Assembly (NCBI GenBank): GCA_045652245.1
Contig: JAZRTY010000023.1
Span: 1 to 64,000, forward strand
Reading direction: 5' to 3'
Origin: SIG622 sp045652245
Lineage (GTDB): Bacteria > Bacillota > Clostridia > Oscillospirales > CAG-382
Length of the DNA stretch: 64,000 bases
Shown: one piece after another, positions 52,355 through 62,238 of the stretch
How the letters are laid out: every line of letters begins with the position of its first letter
How positions within the stretch are numbered: the stretch's first letter is position 1
The notes under the pieces: generated by a model
The model's database searches: none
Told to the model about the DNA's origin: nothing
The model's input: only the letters and a program-made list of their open reading frames with translations
Program-made: the position numbers and the translations under genes

Positions 52355-54880
52355 GTGACCAAGGATACAAGCAGCACTGCTGCAGCCGGCTTTGTGGGAG
52401 TTCACATTCTGAATGCTCCCTATCAGATTGATAAGGAATACGATTACATTATACCTTCGGAAATGAAAGGAAAAATCGAGGTTGGCTCGGTAGTAATCGT
52501 TCCCTTTGGCGGAGGAAACAGAAATGTCTCAGCCATCGTTTCAAGTCTCAAGGAAAGCTCGTCCTTTAAGACTTTAAAGCCTGTTATCGGGCTTCCACCC
52601 GGTAATATTTCTATCGGCAGCGAGCTTTACGGAATTTGCAGCTTTATGAAGGAGCGTTGCTTTTGCTCTATCGGGGAAGCGACAAAAACCGTACTTCCGT
52701 CAGGCTTTAGTGTTCGTACAACCGTGTATTATCAGAAATCCGAAAATGCACCGAATGGTACTGTAAGCCAAGAGGCTATTGAGATTCTGGATTTTATTGA
52801 GGAAAAGGGAAAAGCCTTTGAGTCTGAACTCAAAATGAAGTTCGGAAGTAATCTTGCTTGTCTGAAAGCTCTTGCTTCAAAAGGCTATATTGAGAGAAAA
52901 ACTCAGGCAAACTGCAGCCTTAATACAAAAAGCGACAGATATGTAAAACTACTTTTATCAGAGGATGAGATTTCGGATTTGCGACTTTCCCCGAAAGCCT
53001 TTACAAAAAAGCAGTTATCTGCACTTGATGAGCTTTTGAAAAATCCAATGACACCGATAAATGAGCTTATGGAGCTTGCAGGTGTTGGTGAAACGGTTAT
53101 ACGTGAGCTTTGTAAAAAAGAGGTTGCCGAAATTGTGCCTATTCCGAAGTACAGAAACCCTTATGCTGATATTGAACAGGCAGAAAATTGCGACTTTACT
53201 TTAAGTCCCTCACAGGACAAAGCTTATAAACAGCTCCTTGACCTGTATGAAGATAGTGAACCCAAAGCTGCCCTGCTTCACGGGGTTACGGGAAGCGGAA
53301 AAACAAATGTTGTGCAAAAACTTGTAGACAAGTGCATTAGCGATGGTAAACAGGCAATAGTGCTTGTTCCGGAAATTGCCCTGACAGCACAGGCTGTCGG
53401 AATATTTGTCGGAAGATATGGGGATACTGTTGCCGTACTGCATTCGGGGTTATCTGCAGGTGAGAGACTTGACGCCTGGAGGAAAATCTCGGAAGGCAGA
53501 GCAAGTGTAGTTCTCGGAACACGTTCGGCAATCTTTGCACCACTGAAAAATCTCGGACTTATCGTTATTGATGAGGAACAGGAATCCTCTTTCAAATCCG
53601 ATATGACACCGAAATACCACGCAAGGGATATTGCAAGGTACAGATGCAGCAAGAATAATGCTCTTATGCTTTTGTGTTCTGCAACTCCGAGTATTGAGAG
53701 CTACTACAAGGCAAAAAGTGGAGTTTACACTCTTGTTGAGCTGTCTGAGAGATATAACAGCACAGCTCTGCCAAAGGTAGAAATCTGCGACATGCGTGAT
53801 GACACTTCAAGCTTTGAATTACCGGTGCCAAGTGATGACACGCAGACTAAGCTTCAAGGTCAGAAAATCCTTGGTGATACGCTGCTTTCCGAAATAGAAA
53901 AAAATCTTGATAATAATGAACAAACTGTTCTTTTCATAAACAGGCGTGGTTATCAATCCTTTATGTCCTGCAAAAAATGCGGTTTTGTTCTTGAATGTCC
54001 GAACTGTTCGGTTTCCATGACATACCACAAGTACGGCTTTTCGGGGAACGGCAAAATGGTCTGCCACTACTGTGGCTACACAACGGATATTCCGAAGCTC
54101 TGTCCTTCCTGTAGCAGCGAGCATATTTCGACACTCGGCACAGGTACACAGATGCTTGAAGAGCATCTGCAGCAATATTTCCCAAAAGCACGACTTCTTC
54201 GTATGGATACCGACACTACAAGTGGGAAATTTTCGCACGATACCATACTTGAAGCCTTCAGAGAAAAAAAGGCTGACATTCTGCTTGGCACTCAAATGGT
54301 TACAAAAGGACACGATTTTCCGAACGTTTCGCTTGTCGGTGTTGTAAACGCCGATGCTTCACTCCATATCGGAGATTTCAGAGCCGGAGAACGCACCTTT
54401 TCGCTCCTGACTCAGGTTATCGGCAGAGCAGGCAGAGGAAACTGCGAGGGTAGAGCATATATACAGTCCTACTGCCCAGACAACACGGTACTGGAGATGG
54501 CAAAGGTACAGAACTACAAAAAGTTTTACGACAGCGAAATTGCTTTCAGACGTGCTGCAAAATATCCACCTTTCTGTGATATTGCACTTGTGAGCTTTAC
54601 AAGTGAAACCGACTCCGAAGTACATCTTGCAGTCAACGCTTTCGGAAAAGCTCTTGATGAAGCCTTGCGTGGCGAATACAAAGACATCAAGATGATAGTT
54701 TTCGGCCCGTTTGAAGCAGGAATTTATAAGGTGGCCGGAAAGTACCGTATGAGATATGTGCTGAAATGTAAAAACAACACAAGGACACGGGAGCTTCTCT
54801 CAAAGCTGTACAGCGATTTTCTTGCAGGTACTTCAGATAGCGTCGGAATTTCAATAGATATGAATCCTCAATCACTTTAA
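52355..54880 (+). CDS. priA: Primosomal replication-restart helicase PriA
   Basis: An 841-residue protein starting at GTG after GGAGGGAG. The N-terminal DNA-binding domain is followed by the helicase core: GVTGSGKT (Walker A), VIDEEQESSFK (a DEEQ variant of Walker B), SATPS and a C-terminal VIGRAGRG. The zinc-binding insert has paired cysteines (CKKCGFVLECPNC, CHYCGY, CPSC). It reloads replisomes at collapsed forks. Confidence 0.96.
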   Translation: MTKDTSSTAAAGFVGVHILNAPYQIDKEYDYIIPSEMKGKIEVGSVVIVPFGGGNRNVSAIVSSLKESSSFKTLKPVIGLPPGNISIGSELYGICSFMKERCFCSIGEATKTVLPSGFSVRTTVYYQKSENAPNGTVSQEAIEILDFIEEKGKAFESELKMKFGSNLACLKALASKGYIERKTQANCSLNTKSDRYVKLLLSEDEISDLRLSPKAFTKKQLSALDELLKNPMTPINELMELAGVGETVIRELCKKEVAEIVPIPKYRNPYADIEQAENCDFTLSPSQDKAYKQLLDLYEDSEPKAALLHGVTGSGKTNVVQKLVDKCISDGKQAIVLVPEIALTAQAVGIFVGRYGDTVAVLHSGLSAGERLDAWRKISEGRASVVLGTRSAIFAPLKNLGLIVIDEEQESSFKSDMTPKYHARDIARYRCSKNNALMLLCSATPSIESYYKAKSGVYTLVELSERYNSTALPKVEICDMRDDTSSFELPVPSDDTQTKLQGQKILGDTLLSEIEKNLDNNEQTVLFINRRGYQSFMSCKKCGFVLECPNCSVSMTYHKYGFSGNGKMVCHYCGYTTDIPKLCPSCSSEHISTLGTGTQMLEEHLQQYFPKARLLRMDTDTTSGKFSHDTILEAFREKKADILLGTQMVTKGHDFPNVSLVGVVNADASLHIGDFRAGERTFSLLTQVIGRAGRGNCEGRAYIQSYCPDNTVLEMAKVQNYKKFYDSEIAFRRAAKYPPFCDIALVSFTSETDSEVHLAVNAFGKALDEALRGEYKDIKMIVFGPFEAGIYKVAGKYRMRYVLKCKNNTRTRELLSKLYSDFLAGTSDSVGISIDMNPQSL

Positions 54881-54910
54881 TACATAAAAATCATAAAAAC
54901 AGGAGAAAAA

Positions 54911-55387
54911 ATGGCTATACTAAATATAATGACAGAAGAAGAGAGCGTACTTCGCAAGGTATCAAAACCGGTAACTGAGATAACACCAAAAATTATCACA
55001 CTTCTTGACGATATGAGAGATACTCTTATAAAATCCGGTGGTGTAGGTCTTGCAGCTCCACAGGTTGGTATTCTCAGGAGAATTTTTATTATTGATACTG
55101 AACCCGATAATGGGCATAATATTATTGAGTTTATAAACCCCGAAATCATAAAAACAGAAGGTCACCAAGAGGAAACGGAGGGTTGTCTTTCAATCCCCGG
55201 CAAGTGTGGTATAACCTCAAGACCTATGACAGTAACAGTTCGGGCACAGGACAGACAAGGAAAAGAATTCACCTACACAGGTACTGAGCTTTTCGGCAGA
55301 TGCCTTTGCCACGAATACGACCATCTTGACGGTGTTCTTTATATTGACAATGCTCTCGAAATGCTCGACCCGGAAGATTTTGAATAA
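54911..55387 (+). CDS. def: Peptide deformylase
   Basis: A 158-residue metalloenzyme that removes formyl groups from new proteins. All three motifs are present: GVGLAAPQVG, EGCLSIPG and HEYDHLDG (His, Glu and His with the metal-binding Cys of motif 2). It lies 30 bp after priA, directly before fmt, its functional opposite. Confidence 0.97.
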   Translation: MAILNIMTEEESVLRKVSKPVTEITPKIITLLDDMRDTLIKSGGVGLAAPQVGILRRIFIIDTEPDNGHNIIEFINPEIIKTEGHQEETEGCLSIPGKCGITSRPMTVTVRAQDRQGKEFTYTGTELFGRCLCHEYDHLDGVLYIDNALEMLDPEDFE

Positions 55388-55419
55388 TACTTTATTACAC
55401 CTTTGAAAGGAACAAAAAA

Positions 55420-56367
55420 GTGTCAGAAATGATAAGAATTGTATTTATGGGAACTCCCGATTTTGCGACAAGTGCCCTTTCGGCTCTATATGACGCAGGG
55501 ATGAATATAGTCGGTGTTTTCACAAAACCCGACGCAATGAGTGGCAGAGGAATGAAGGCACAGTTTTCTGATGTAAAAAAGTACGCTCTTGAAAAGGGGC
55601 TTCCTGTTTACCAACCTGAAACCTTTAAAGATAATGCCTGTCTTGAACTCTTAAAAGAGTTAAATCCCGATATGATTATCGTTGCAGCATACGGAAAAAT
55701 ACTTCCTCCGTATGTGATTGATTATCCGAAATACGGATGTATAAACATTCACGGTTCAATTCTTCCAAAGTACAGAGGTGCAGCACCCATTCAGAGAGCA
55801 GTCCTGAACGGCGACTCTGAAACAGGGGTCACTCTGATGAAGATGAATTACGGAATGGATACGGGCGATATTCTGAAAATTGCAAAGGTTAAAATTTCAG
55901 AAGTTGACAGCACGGGTGACATTTTCGACAGACTTGCTCTGCTAAGTCAAGACCTTATTGTAGAGGCTGTTCCCGAAATTGTACAGGGAAAGCTTACGCC
56001 TGTTCCACAAAATGAAGCCGAAGCTACATATGCCGAAAAAATCACAGCGCAGGATGAAGTGATAAATTGGGATATGTCAAATATTGAAATTCACAACAAA
56101 ATAAGAGGCCTTTCCCCTTTCCCCGGAGCTAAAACAACCCTTTCGGGAGGACTTGTAAAGATTTATGCTTCTTCAGTGGTTTCCTTTGAGGCTCCTGAGA
56201 CTGCAAAAGTCGGTGAGGTTGTGGAATGTCGCAAGTCAAGTCTTATTGTAAAATGCGCAAAGGGCTGCCTTGCACTTTGGTCACTCAAACCTGAAGGAAG
56301 CAAGCTACTCTCAAGTACCGATATGATAAATGGCAGAAAGGTAAACCTTGGTGATATTTTTAAGTAA
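55420..56367 (+). CDS. fmt: Methionyl-tRNA formyltransferase
   Basis: A 315-residue enzyme starting at GTG (55420) or, three codons later, at ATG (55429). It formylates initiator Met-tRNA. The formyl-THF site is HGSILPKYRGAAPIQRAVLNGD with the catalytic Asn/His/Asp set; the C-terminal OB-like domain begins near 205 (INWDMSNIEIHNKIRGLSPFPGA). Pairing with def is standard. Confidence 0.97.
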   Translation: MSEMIRIVFMGTPDFATSALSALYDAGMNIVGVFTKPDAMSGRGMKAQFSDVKKYALEKGLPVYQPETFKDNACLELLKELNPDMIIVAAYGKILPPYVIDYPKYGCINIHGSILPKYRGAAPIQRAVLNGDSETGVTLMKMNYGMDTGDILKIAKVKISEVDSTGDIFDRLALLSQDLIVEAVPEIVQGKLTPVPQNEAEATYAEKITAQDEVINWDMSNIEIHNKIRGLSPFPGAKTTLSGGLVKIYASSVVSFEAPETAKVGEVVECRKSSLIVKCAKGCLALWSLKPEGSKLLSSTDMINGRKVNLGDIFK

Positions 56368-56391
56368 TACTGTAAAGTACAAGGAGAAATT

Positions 56392-57105
56392 ATGGATTTA
56401 ATTGTATATTTACTTCTGATAGTTGCGATTATTTATTCAATGTGGGCGCAGTTCAATGTAACTTCCACCTTTAATAAATATTCTAAGATACGGAATACTT
56501 CCGGTATGACAGGTTACGATGCTGCCCGTACTATTCTTGACAGCAACGGACTTACAAATGTAAAAATCGAGCATGTTTCGGGAAATCTAACAGACCATTA
56601 TGACCCGAAGGCAAATGTTATAAGACTTTCCGACAATGTTTATGACAGCAATACAAGTGCTGCTGTCGGAGTTGCAGCACACGAGGCAGGACATGCCGTA
56701 CAGTATGCAGTAGGCTATGCTCCGATAAAATTCAGAATGGCAATTCTGCCTGTCTGCAATATCGGTTCCCGTTTTGCTATGCCTCTTATTCTTATAGGAC
56801 TTCTGCTCGGCGGATATTATTCATACAGTGGTGGTTCATCACTCGGCTATAGCCTTGCAATGCTCGGTGTTATCGGTTACGGTCTTGCGGCTTTCTTCCA
56901 GTTTGTAACACTCCCTGTTGAGTTTAACGCCTCACGCAGAGCTATTGCTGCTCTTTCGCAAAGAATTTATGACAAGCAAGAGCTTGATGCTTCAAAAAAG
57001 GTACTGAAAGCTGCAGCTTTAACTTATGTTGCCGCTTTTGCAGTTTCATTTTTGCAGTTTCTTCGTCTGTTTTTGCTGGTTTCGGGCGGAAGAAGAAGGG
57101 ATTAG
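56392..57105 (+). CDS. Membrane zinc metallopeptidase, YugP family
   Basis: A 237-residue integral membrane protein. The HExxH motif is in AAHEAGHAVQYA (about residues 98-109) beside the first of several hydrophobic segments; EFNASRRAI near residue 183 gives the conserved third-ligand Glu region. The N-terminus is a membrane anchor (LIVYLLLIVAIIYSMWAQF). Neighbours fmt and rsmB are the common setting for this family in Clostridia. The substrate is unknown. Confidence 0.9.
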   Translation: MDLIVYLLLIVAIIYSMWAQFNVTSTFNKYSKIRNTSGMTGYDAARTILDSNGLTNVKIEHVSGNLTDHYDPKANVIRLSDNVYDSNTSAAVGVAAHEAGHAVQYAVGYAPIKFRMAILPVCNIGSRFAMPLILIGLLLGGYYSYSGGSSLGYSLAMLGVIGYGLAAFFQFVTLPVEFNASRRAIAALSQRIYDKQELDASKKVLKAAALTYVAAFAVSFLQFLRLFLLVSGGRRRD

Positions 57106-57131
57106 TAACTAAATTAGTTAACTAAATTAGT
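57106..57131 (+). repeat. Two adjoining 13-bp repeats, each a palindrome
   Basis: TAACTAAATTAGT occurs twice without a gap (57106-57118, 57119-57131), directly after the stop codon of the metallopeptidase gene. Shifted by one base each gives AACTAAATTAGTT, a palindrome with a central A. Confidence 0.85.
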
Positions 57132-57155
57132 TAAAAAGAAAGGAAATTAAAGGCT

Positions 57156-58469
57156 TTGGATCCAAGAAAAGCTGCTGTACTGTCACTTAATTCCTGTATT
57201 AAAAACGGAAGATTTACCAATCTTGAGCTTGACAGTATGATTAAAAAATACAAGTTTGAAGGTCTTGATAAGAGCTTTTTTACGGCTTTGCTTTACGGAA
57301 CTACCGAAAGGCTGCTCACTCTTGACTTTATAATTTCAAAGTTCTCAAATATTGCCATAGAAAAGATTGACGCAGTCCTTCTGTGTATTCTTCGTACTGC
57401 TATATATCAGATTCTTTATATGGACAGAGTACCGGATAGTGCTGCTTGTAACGAAGCAGTTTCCATCTGTAAGTCAACCTCACACGGTGAAGGAGTTTGT
57501 GGATATATAAACGGAGTTCTTCGTTCTGTGTGCAGAAACAAGTCGAAAATTCCCTCTCTTATTGAAAAAGAGGGTGGTATGCGTGCAGTTTCTATTGCAA
57601 CAAGTATTCCCGAGTGGATTCTTGAGTCTCTTTCAAAGGATTACGGTAAAAAAACTGCCATAGAATTCGCATCTCACATATCGTCACTCTCCCCTTGCGT
57701 TACACTTCGTGTTAACACAACTAAAATTTCAAGAGAGAAGTTACTTGCTTCTCTCGGCGATATTGCAAGCAAAACAAGATACTCGGAGTACGGAATAAAG
57801 CTCTCAGGCAGTTACCCTGCAACCGAGCTTTACGGTTTTGAGGAAGGTCTGTTTTTTGTTCAGGACGAGGCGTCACAGCTTGCAGTAAGTCTTATAAAGG
57901 ACACGGATAATTCCACAATAATCGCTGACGTTTGTGCGTGCCCGGGTGGAAAAACCTTCTCAGCTGCAATAAATATGCAAAACGCAGGCAAGGTTTATTC
58001 CTTTGACCTTCACAAAAACAGAATTCGTTTAATTGACAGTGGTGCGCAAAGGCTTGGACTTACAAATATAGAAACGAGCGACAGAGACGCACGAAGTGGC
58101 GACGAAAACCTTTTCGGAAAGTGCGACTATGTAATTTGTGATGTCCCCTGCTCAGGACTCGGTGTTATTGGCAAAAAGCCGGATATTCGCTATAAAGAGG
58201 AGTCGGAAATCTCAAACCTTCCGGTTGTTCAGTATGATATTCTCTGTGAGAGTGTAAAATATTTAAAGAGTGGCGGAACACTTATTTATTCTACCTGTAC
58301 TCTTAAAAAGAGTGAAAACGAGGATAATGTAAACAAATTTATTTCAGAGCATCCCGGCTATCACCTTGAGTCTACAGGGATTTTCGGTGATGACTGTGGG
58401 TATGTTACACTTTTTCCTCAAAAATATGATACTGACGGTTTCTTTATTGCAAAGATTATTAAAGACTAA
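57156..58469 (+). CDS. rsmB: 16S rRNA (cytosine-967-C5)-methyltransferase
   Basis: A 437-residue protein starting at TTG (AAAGGAAATTAAAGG upstream). Residues 1-130 are a NusB-like RNA-binding domain (AVLSLNSCIKNGRFTNLEL, TAIYQILYMDRVPDSAACNEAV). The methyltransferase domain has ADVCACPGGKTF, DVPCSGLGVIGKKPDIRY and YSTCTLKKSENE; the Cys of PCSG and of TCT are the paired catalytic cysteines. Length is standard. Confidence 0.95.
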   Translation: MDPRKAAVLSLNSCIKNGRFTNLELDSMIKKYKFEGLDKSFFTALLYGTTERLLTLDFIISKFSNIAIEKIDAVLLCILRTAIYQILYMDRVPDSAACNEAVSICKSTSHGEGVCGYINGVLRSVCRNKSKIPSLIEKEGGMRAVSIATSIPEWILESLSKDYGKKTAIEFASHISSLSPCVTLRVNTTKISREKLLASLGDIASKTRYSEYGIKLSGSYPATELYGFEEGLFFVQDEASQLAVSLIKDTDNSTIIADVCACPGGKTFSAAINMQNAGKVYSFDLHKNRIRLIDSGAQRLGLTNIETSDRDARSGDENLFGKCDYVICDVPCSGLGVIGKKPDIRYKEESEISNLPVVQYDILCESVKYLKSGGTLIYSTCTLKKSENEDNVNKFISEHPGYHLESTGIFGDDCGYVTLFPQKYDTDGFFIAKIIKD

Positions 58470-58492
58470 TTATTACTTATGGAGGTTGTGCT

Positions 58493-59554
58493 TTGGATTT
58501 TCCAAAAACTGATATTGCAAGCTTAGATAAAGATGAGCTTTCTGTCTATCTTTCAGAGCTTTCGGAAAAAAGCGGTGTAAAATTTGAAAAATTCAGAGCG
58601 GCGCAGATTTTTTCGTGGCTTATGCGTGGAATTTCGGATTTTTCACAGATGACGAATATATCTGCAAAACAAAAGGATGTATTATCTGAATATTGTTATC
58701 TTGCAACACCGAAAATACATAAAAAATATGTTTCAAAGCTCGACGGAACTGTAAAATATCTGTTTGAGCTTTACGACGGAGAATTTATCGAAACGGTTTT
58801 TATGAGGTATAAACACGGAAATACAGTTTGTATTTCAACTCAGGCAGGCTGCAGAATGGGCTGTTCCTTTTGTGCTTCAACCCTTGCAGGGCTATCCCGT
58901 CACCTCACCCCCTCCGAAATGCTCGGACAGATACTTGCAGCTCAGAACGACACGGGAGAGAGAGTTTCAAATATCGTTATGATGGGAATCGGTGAGCCTC
59001 TTGATAATTACGAAAACTCAATAAAATTCTTACATCTTGTAAATTCCCCCGACGGTATAAACATCGGCTACCGTCACATTTCGCTTTCAACCTGTGGAAT
59101 TGTTCCAAAAATTTACGACCTTGCAAAGGAAAATCTGCCGATTACTCTTTCGATTTCACTTCATGCACCAACTCAGGAATACAGAGCTTCGATTATGCCG
59201 GTAGCAAAAAAGTGGAGTATTGAGGAGTTAATACAGGCTTGTCGTGATTATATAGATGTTACAGGAAGACGTATTTCCTTTGAATATGCTATGATTGACG
59301 GTATAAATGACAGCGAGGAATGTGCAAGGCAGCTTTCAAAAATGCTCAAAGGTATGCTTTGTCACATAAATCTTATTCCTTTAAATGATGTAAAGGAGCG
59401 TTCTTATCGTCAGAGTAATACAACAAATATTGAGAATTTCGTAAAAATTCTTGAAAAAAACGGTCTTGTCGCAACTGTGCGAAGACGACTCGGCTCTGAT
59501 ATTAACGCTTCCTGTGGTCAGCTTCGTCGTGACAGGACAAAAAATGAAAATTGA
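58493..59554 (+). CDS. rlmN: 23S rRNA (adenine-2503-C2)-methyltransferase RlmN
   Basis: A 353-residue radical SAM enzyme starting at TTG, 7 bp after GGAGG. The cluster motif is CRMGCSFC, preceded by HGNTVCISTQAG, and the second essential cysteine is in DINASCGQLR near the C-terminus. It also modifies some tRNAs in E. coli. It follows rsmB in the usual order. Confidence 0.97.
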   Translation: MDFPKTDIASLDKDELSVYLSELSEKSGVKFEKFRAAQIFSWLMRGISDFSQMTNISAKQKDVLSEYCYLATPKIHKKYVSKLDGTVKYLFELYDGEFIETVFMRYKHGNTVCISTQAGCRMGCSFCASTLAGLSRHLTPSEMLGQILAAQNDTGERVSNIVMMGIGEPLDNYENSIKFLHLVNSPDGINIGYRHISLSTCGIVPKIYDLAKENLPITLSISLHAPTQEYRASIMPVAKKWSIEELIQACRDYIDVTGRRISFEYAMIDGINDSEECARQLSKMLKGMLCHINLIPLNDVKERSYRQSNTTNIENFVKILEKNGLVATVRRRLGSDINASCGQLRRDRTKNEN

Positions 59555-59617
59555 AAATAATAATTCTTATATATAAACAAGATTATTTAGAAGACACAGC
59601 TTCGGAAAGGATCAAAA

Positions 59618-60379
59618 ATGGTATACAGTGGTATAACAGATACGGGAAAGGTACGAAAAAACAACGAAGATGCCTTTTACATTGAAGAATTTGACTTGAA
59701 ATGCACAGGTACAAGTGCTGTTCTTGCAGTTGTCTGTGACGGAATGGGTGGTGCTGTTGCAGGGGAAAAAGCCAGCTCTATTGCAGTACGCACCTTTAGC
59801 AGTAATGTTGTAAGACAGGTAAAGGCATACTCTGACGAGCTTTCAAATCTTGACAACATTCCCTTTGAAAAAATCCTGAGAGACGGTGTAAAAATGGCAA
59901 ACAAGGCAGTACTTGCCGAAAGTACTCAGAATCCCGATTGTGCCGGAATGGGCACAACGCTTGCTGCCGTTCTTTGTACACCTGACAGGATTTTTGCAAT
60001 AAATATCGGGGACAGCAGAATTTATAAGCTTGAAAATGATAGCCTTATAAAAATTTCAAATGACCATTCCTATGTGCAGTCACTTATCGAAAACGGTACA
60101 ATTACAGAAGCCGAAGCAAAAGTACATCCGGAGAGAAATATTATTCTCAAAGCAATCGGAGCTTCGGTAAATACCGATCCTGACACCTTTGTGCTTTCCG
60201 ATATTCCTCAAAAAATACTTATTTGCAGTGATGGTCTTACAAATATGCTGCAGGACATTGAAATTGCAACTATACTTACCGAAGAGCCGGACACGCAAAA
60301 AGAAGTTCGTTTGCTTGTTGACAGTGCAAATATTGCCGGTGGTCTGGATAATATTACAGCTGTTGTAATTTCGCTGTAA
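59618..60379 (+). CDS. prpC: PP2C-type Ser/Thr phosphatase
   Basis: A 253-residue metal-dependent phosphatase. Motifs: TDTGKVRKNNEDAFY, CDGMGGAVAGEKAS, NIGDSRIYKL, DHSYVQSL, CSDGLTNML and GGLDNITAVVI, with the metal-binding Asp residues all present. It reverses phosphorylation by the adjacent PASTA kinase (41 bp downstream), controlling cell-wall growth and sporulation-related processes in Firmicutes. Confidence 0.96.
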   Translation: MVYSGITDTGKVRKNNEDAFYIEEFDLKCTGTSAVLAVVCDGMGGAVAGEKASSIAVRTFSSNVVRQVKAYSDELSNLDNIPFEKILRDGVKMANKAVLAESTQNPDCAGMGTTLAAVLCTPDRIFAINIGDSRIYKLENDSLIKISNDHSYVQSLIENGTITEAEAKVHPERNIILKAIGASVNTDPDTFVLSDIPQKILICSDGLTNMLQDIEIATILTEEPDTQKEVRLLVDSANIAGGLDNITAVVISL

Positions 60380-60420
60380 TACACAAAAAACCTTAACACA
60401 TAATTATAAAGGAAAATTGT

Positions 60421-62238
60421 ATGGATAATCACGAAAACTATATAGGTAAGCTTTTTGACAAAAGGTACCTTATTGAATCAATTGTCGGCGAAGGTGGTAT
60501 GGCTCTTGTTATGAAAGCCAAGGACACCACAAACGGCAAAACAGTATCGGTTAAACTGCTTACCGATAACGAAAAGACAGCTGTTGAACGTTTTACAATA
60601 GAAGCCAGAGCTGTGGCTCTTTTATCTCATAAAAACATCGTAACAGTCCACGACATTCATCTTGAGGGTGACGCAAAGTATATTGTTATGGAATATATAA
60701 GTGGAATAACTCTCAAGGAATATTTCGACAAAAAAGGAAAACTCGAATGGCATGAGGCTGTTCACTATATAAATCAGGTTTTACAGGCACTTGAGCATGC
60801 ACATTCAAAGGGTGTTATCCACAGGGATATCAAGCCTGAAAACGTAATGCTGCTCCGTAACGGCGAGGTTAAGCTCATTGACTTCGGTATTGCAAAGCTG
60901 CCGGACAGTAAGTCAATTACCGTTATTGACAAGGCAATCGGAACTGTAAACTACATCAGTCCCGAACAGGCAAGCGGCAGACCGTCAAGTGAAAAATCTG
61001 ATATCTACTCAACAGGTATTATGCTGTACCAGTTTGTAACGGGAAGTCTGCCTTATGTTTCGGATAGCTCAGTTTCTGTTGCGATGATGCACGTAAGCTC
61101 AGAGCCTCCGATGCCGACAACCCTTTGTAAAACCTTGCCAATAGGTCTTGAGCAGATCATTATAAAAGCTATTATGAAGTCGCCCGAAAGACGCTTCGGC
61201 TCGGCGCAGGCTATGAGAAAATCTCTTGAATATCTTATTTTGAACCCTGAAATAAAATTTAAGGAAAAGGTTGTTCTCGGCTCTGACGGAAAACCAATCA
61301 CAGGAACAGGTGCTTCTGAAAACAAAAATAAGACAAATATCAAAAACCGTGTGGAGGAAAATGAAATGCGAGCAGATGAAGAACAAGGTCGTACCTCGAT
61401 GCTTCCAATCATACTCGGAGTAACGCTTGCTTTCTTTACAGTTGCAGTTATAAGTCTGCTTGTTGCTATGAACAAGTTTGGGATTGTAGACCTTTTATCA
61501 CTGGAACCCCGTGACAACGAGGAAAATACCGTTATTATCCCTCAGCTTGTCGGCGAAACATATACGCAGTGGCTATCCGACGAGCTTACGGGTGATGGAT
61601 ATTTGCTTGAAGTTAAGTATGTTACAAATATTGAGGCTGAAAAGGATGAAATCATCTCACAGGAGCCGAGTGCCAAATCCGAGAGAAAAATAATAGAAAA
61701 CGGTATACCGCTGACGCTTTATGTAAATACCGGAAGCTCGGAAATTCTCCTTGATGATTACCGGATTACCGACGAGAGAGAAGCCACCTTTGTTCTTGAA
61801 GAGCTTGGGCTTCGTACAAAGGTAATTGAAGAATTCAGCGACACGGTTATAAACGGATATGTAATAAGAACAGAACCCGCCGAGGGTACTGTTTTAAAAA
61901 TCGGTGATACCGTAACTCTTTACGTCAGCAAGGGACAGGAAAAGAACACCGTAAAGATGCCGAATATAATCGGTATGACGGTTTCACAGGCAGAACGCGA
62001 GCTTGTAAAGAAGGGGATATCTGTTTCTTCAAGAAGCTATGCCGCCTCAAGTGAATATCCTGACGGAACGGTAATCTCTGTCAGCATTGAAGCGGGTGAG
62101 CTTGTTACCCCAAGGTTTACAAGTGTTGATATTACCATCAGCAAATCGGATGTCAATTCTGAAGCTACCGAAACTATGAATTCAACCGATCTTCCTGAAA
62201 ATACAGACAACGAAGAAAGCAATAACAATGACGAGTAA
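60421..62238 (+). CDS. prkC: PASTA-domain Ser/Thr protein kinase
   Basis: A 605-residue membrane kinase. The kinase domain (about 10-275) has GEGGMALVMKA, VSVKLL, HRDIKPENVML, DFGIAKL and GTVNYISPEQASG. A membrane helix at about 328-350 (MLPIILGVTLAFFTVAVISLL) leads to three extracellular PASTA domains (about 370-435, 440-505, 508-578), which sense muropeptides/lipid II in this family. The tail is Glu/Asn rich. It overlaps rsgA by 11 bp. Confidence 0.96.
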   Translation: MDNHENYIGKLFDKRYLIESIVGEGGMALVMKAKDTTNGKTVSVKLLTDNEKTAVERFTIEARAVALLSHKNIVTVHDIHLEGDAKYIVMEYISGITLKEYFDKKGKLEWHEAVHYINQVLQALEHAHSKGVIHRDIKPENVMLLRNGEVKLIDFGIAKLPDSKSITVIDKAIGTVNYISPEQASGRPSSEKSDIYSTGIMLYQFVTGSLPYVSDSSVSVAMMHVSSEPPMPTTLCKTLPIGLEQIIIKAIMKSPERRFGSAQAMRKSLEYLILNPEIKFKEKVVLGSDGKPITGTGASENKNKTNIKNRVEENEMRADEEQGRTSMLPIILGVTLAFFTVAVISLLVAMNKFGIVDLLSLEPRDNEENTVIIPQLVGETYTQWLSDELTGDGYLLEVKYVTNIEAEKDEIISQEPSAKSERKIIENGIPLTLYVNTGSSEILLDDYRITDEREATFVLEELGLRTKVIEEFSDTVINGYVIRTEPAEGTVLKIGDTVTLYVSKGQEKNTVKMPNIIGMTVSQAERELVKKGISVSSRSYAASSEYPDGTVISVSIEAGELVTPRFTSVDITISKSDVNSEATETMNSTDLPENTDNEESNNNDE

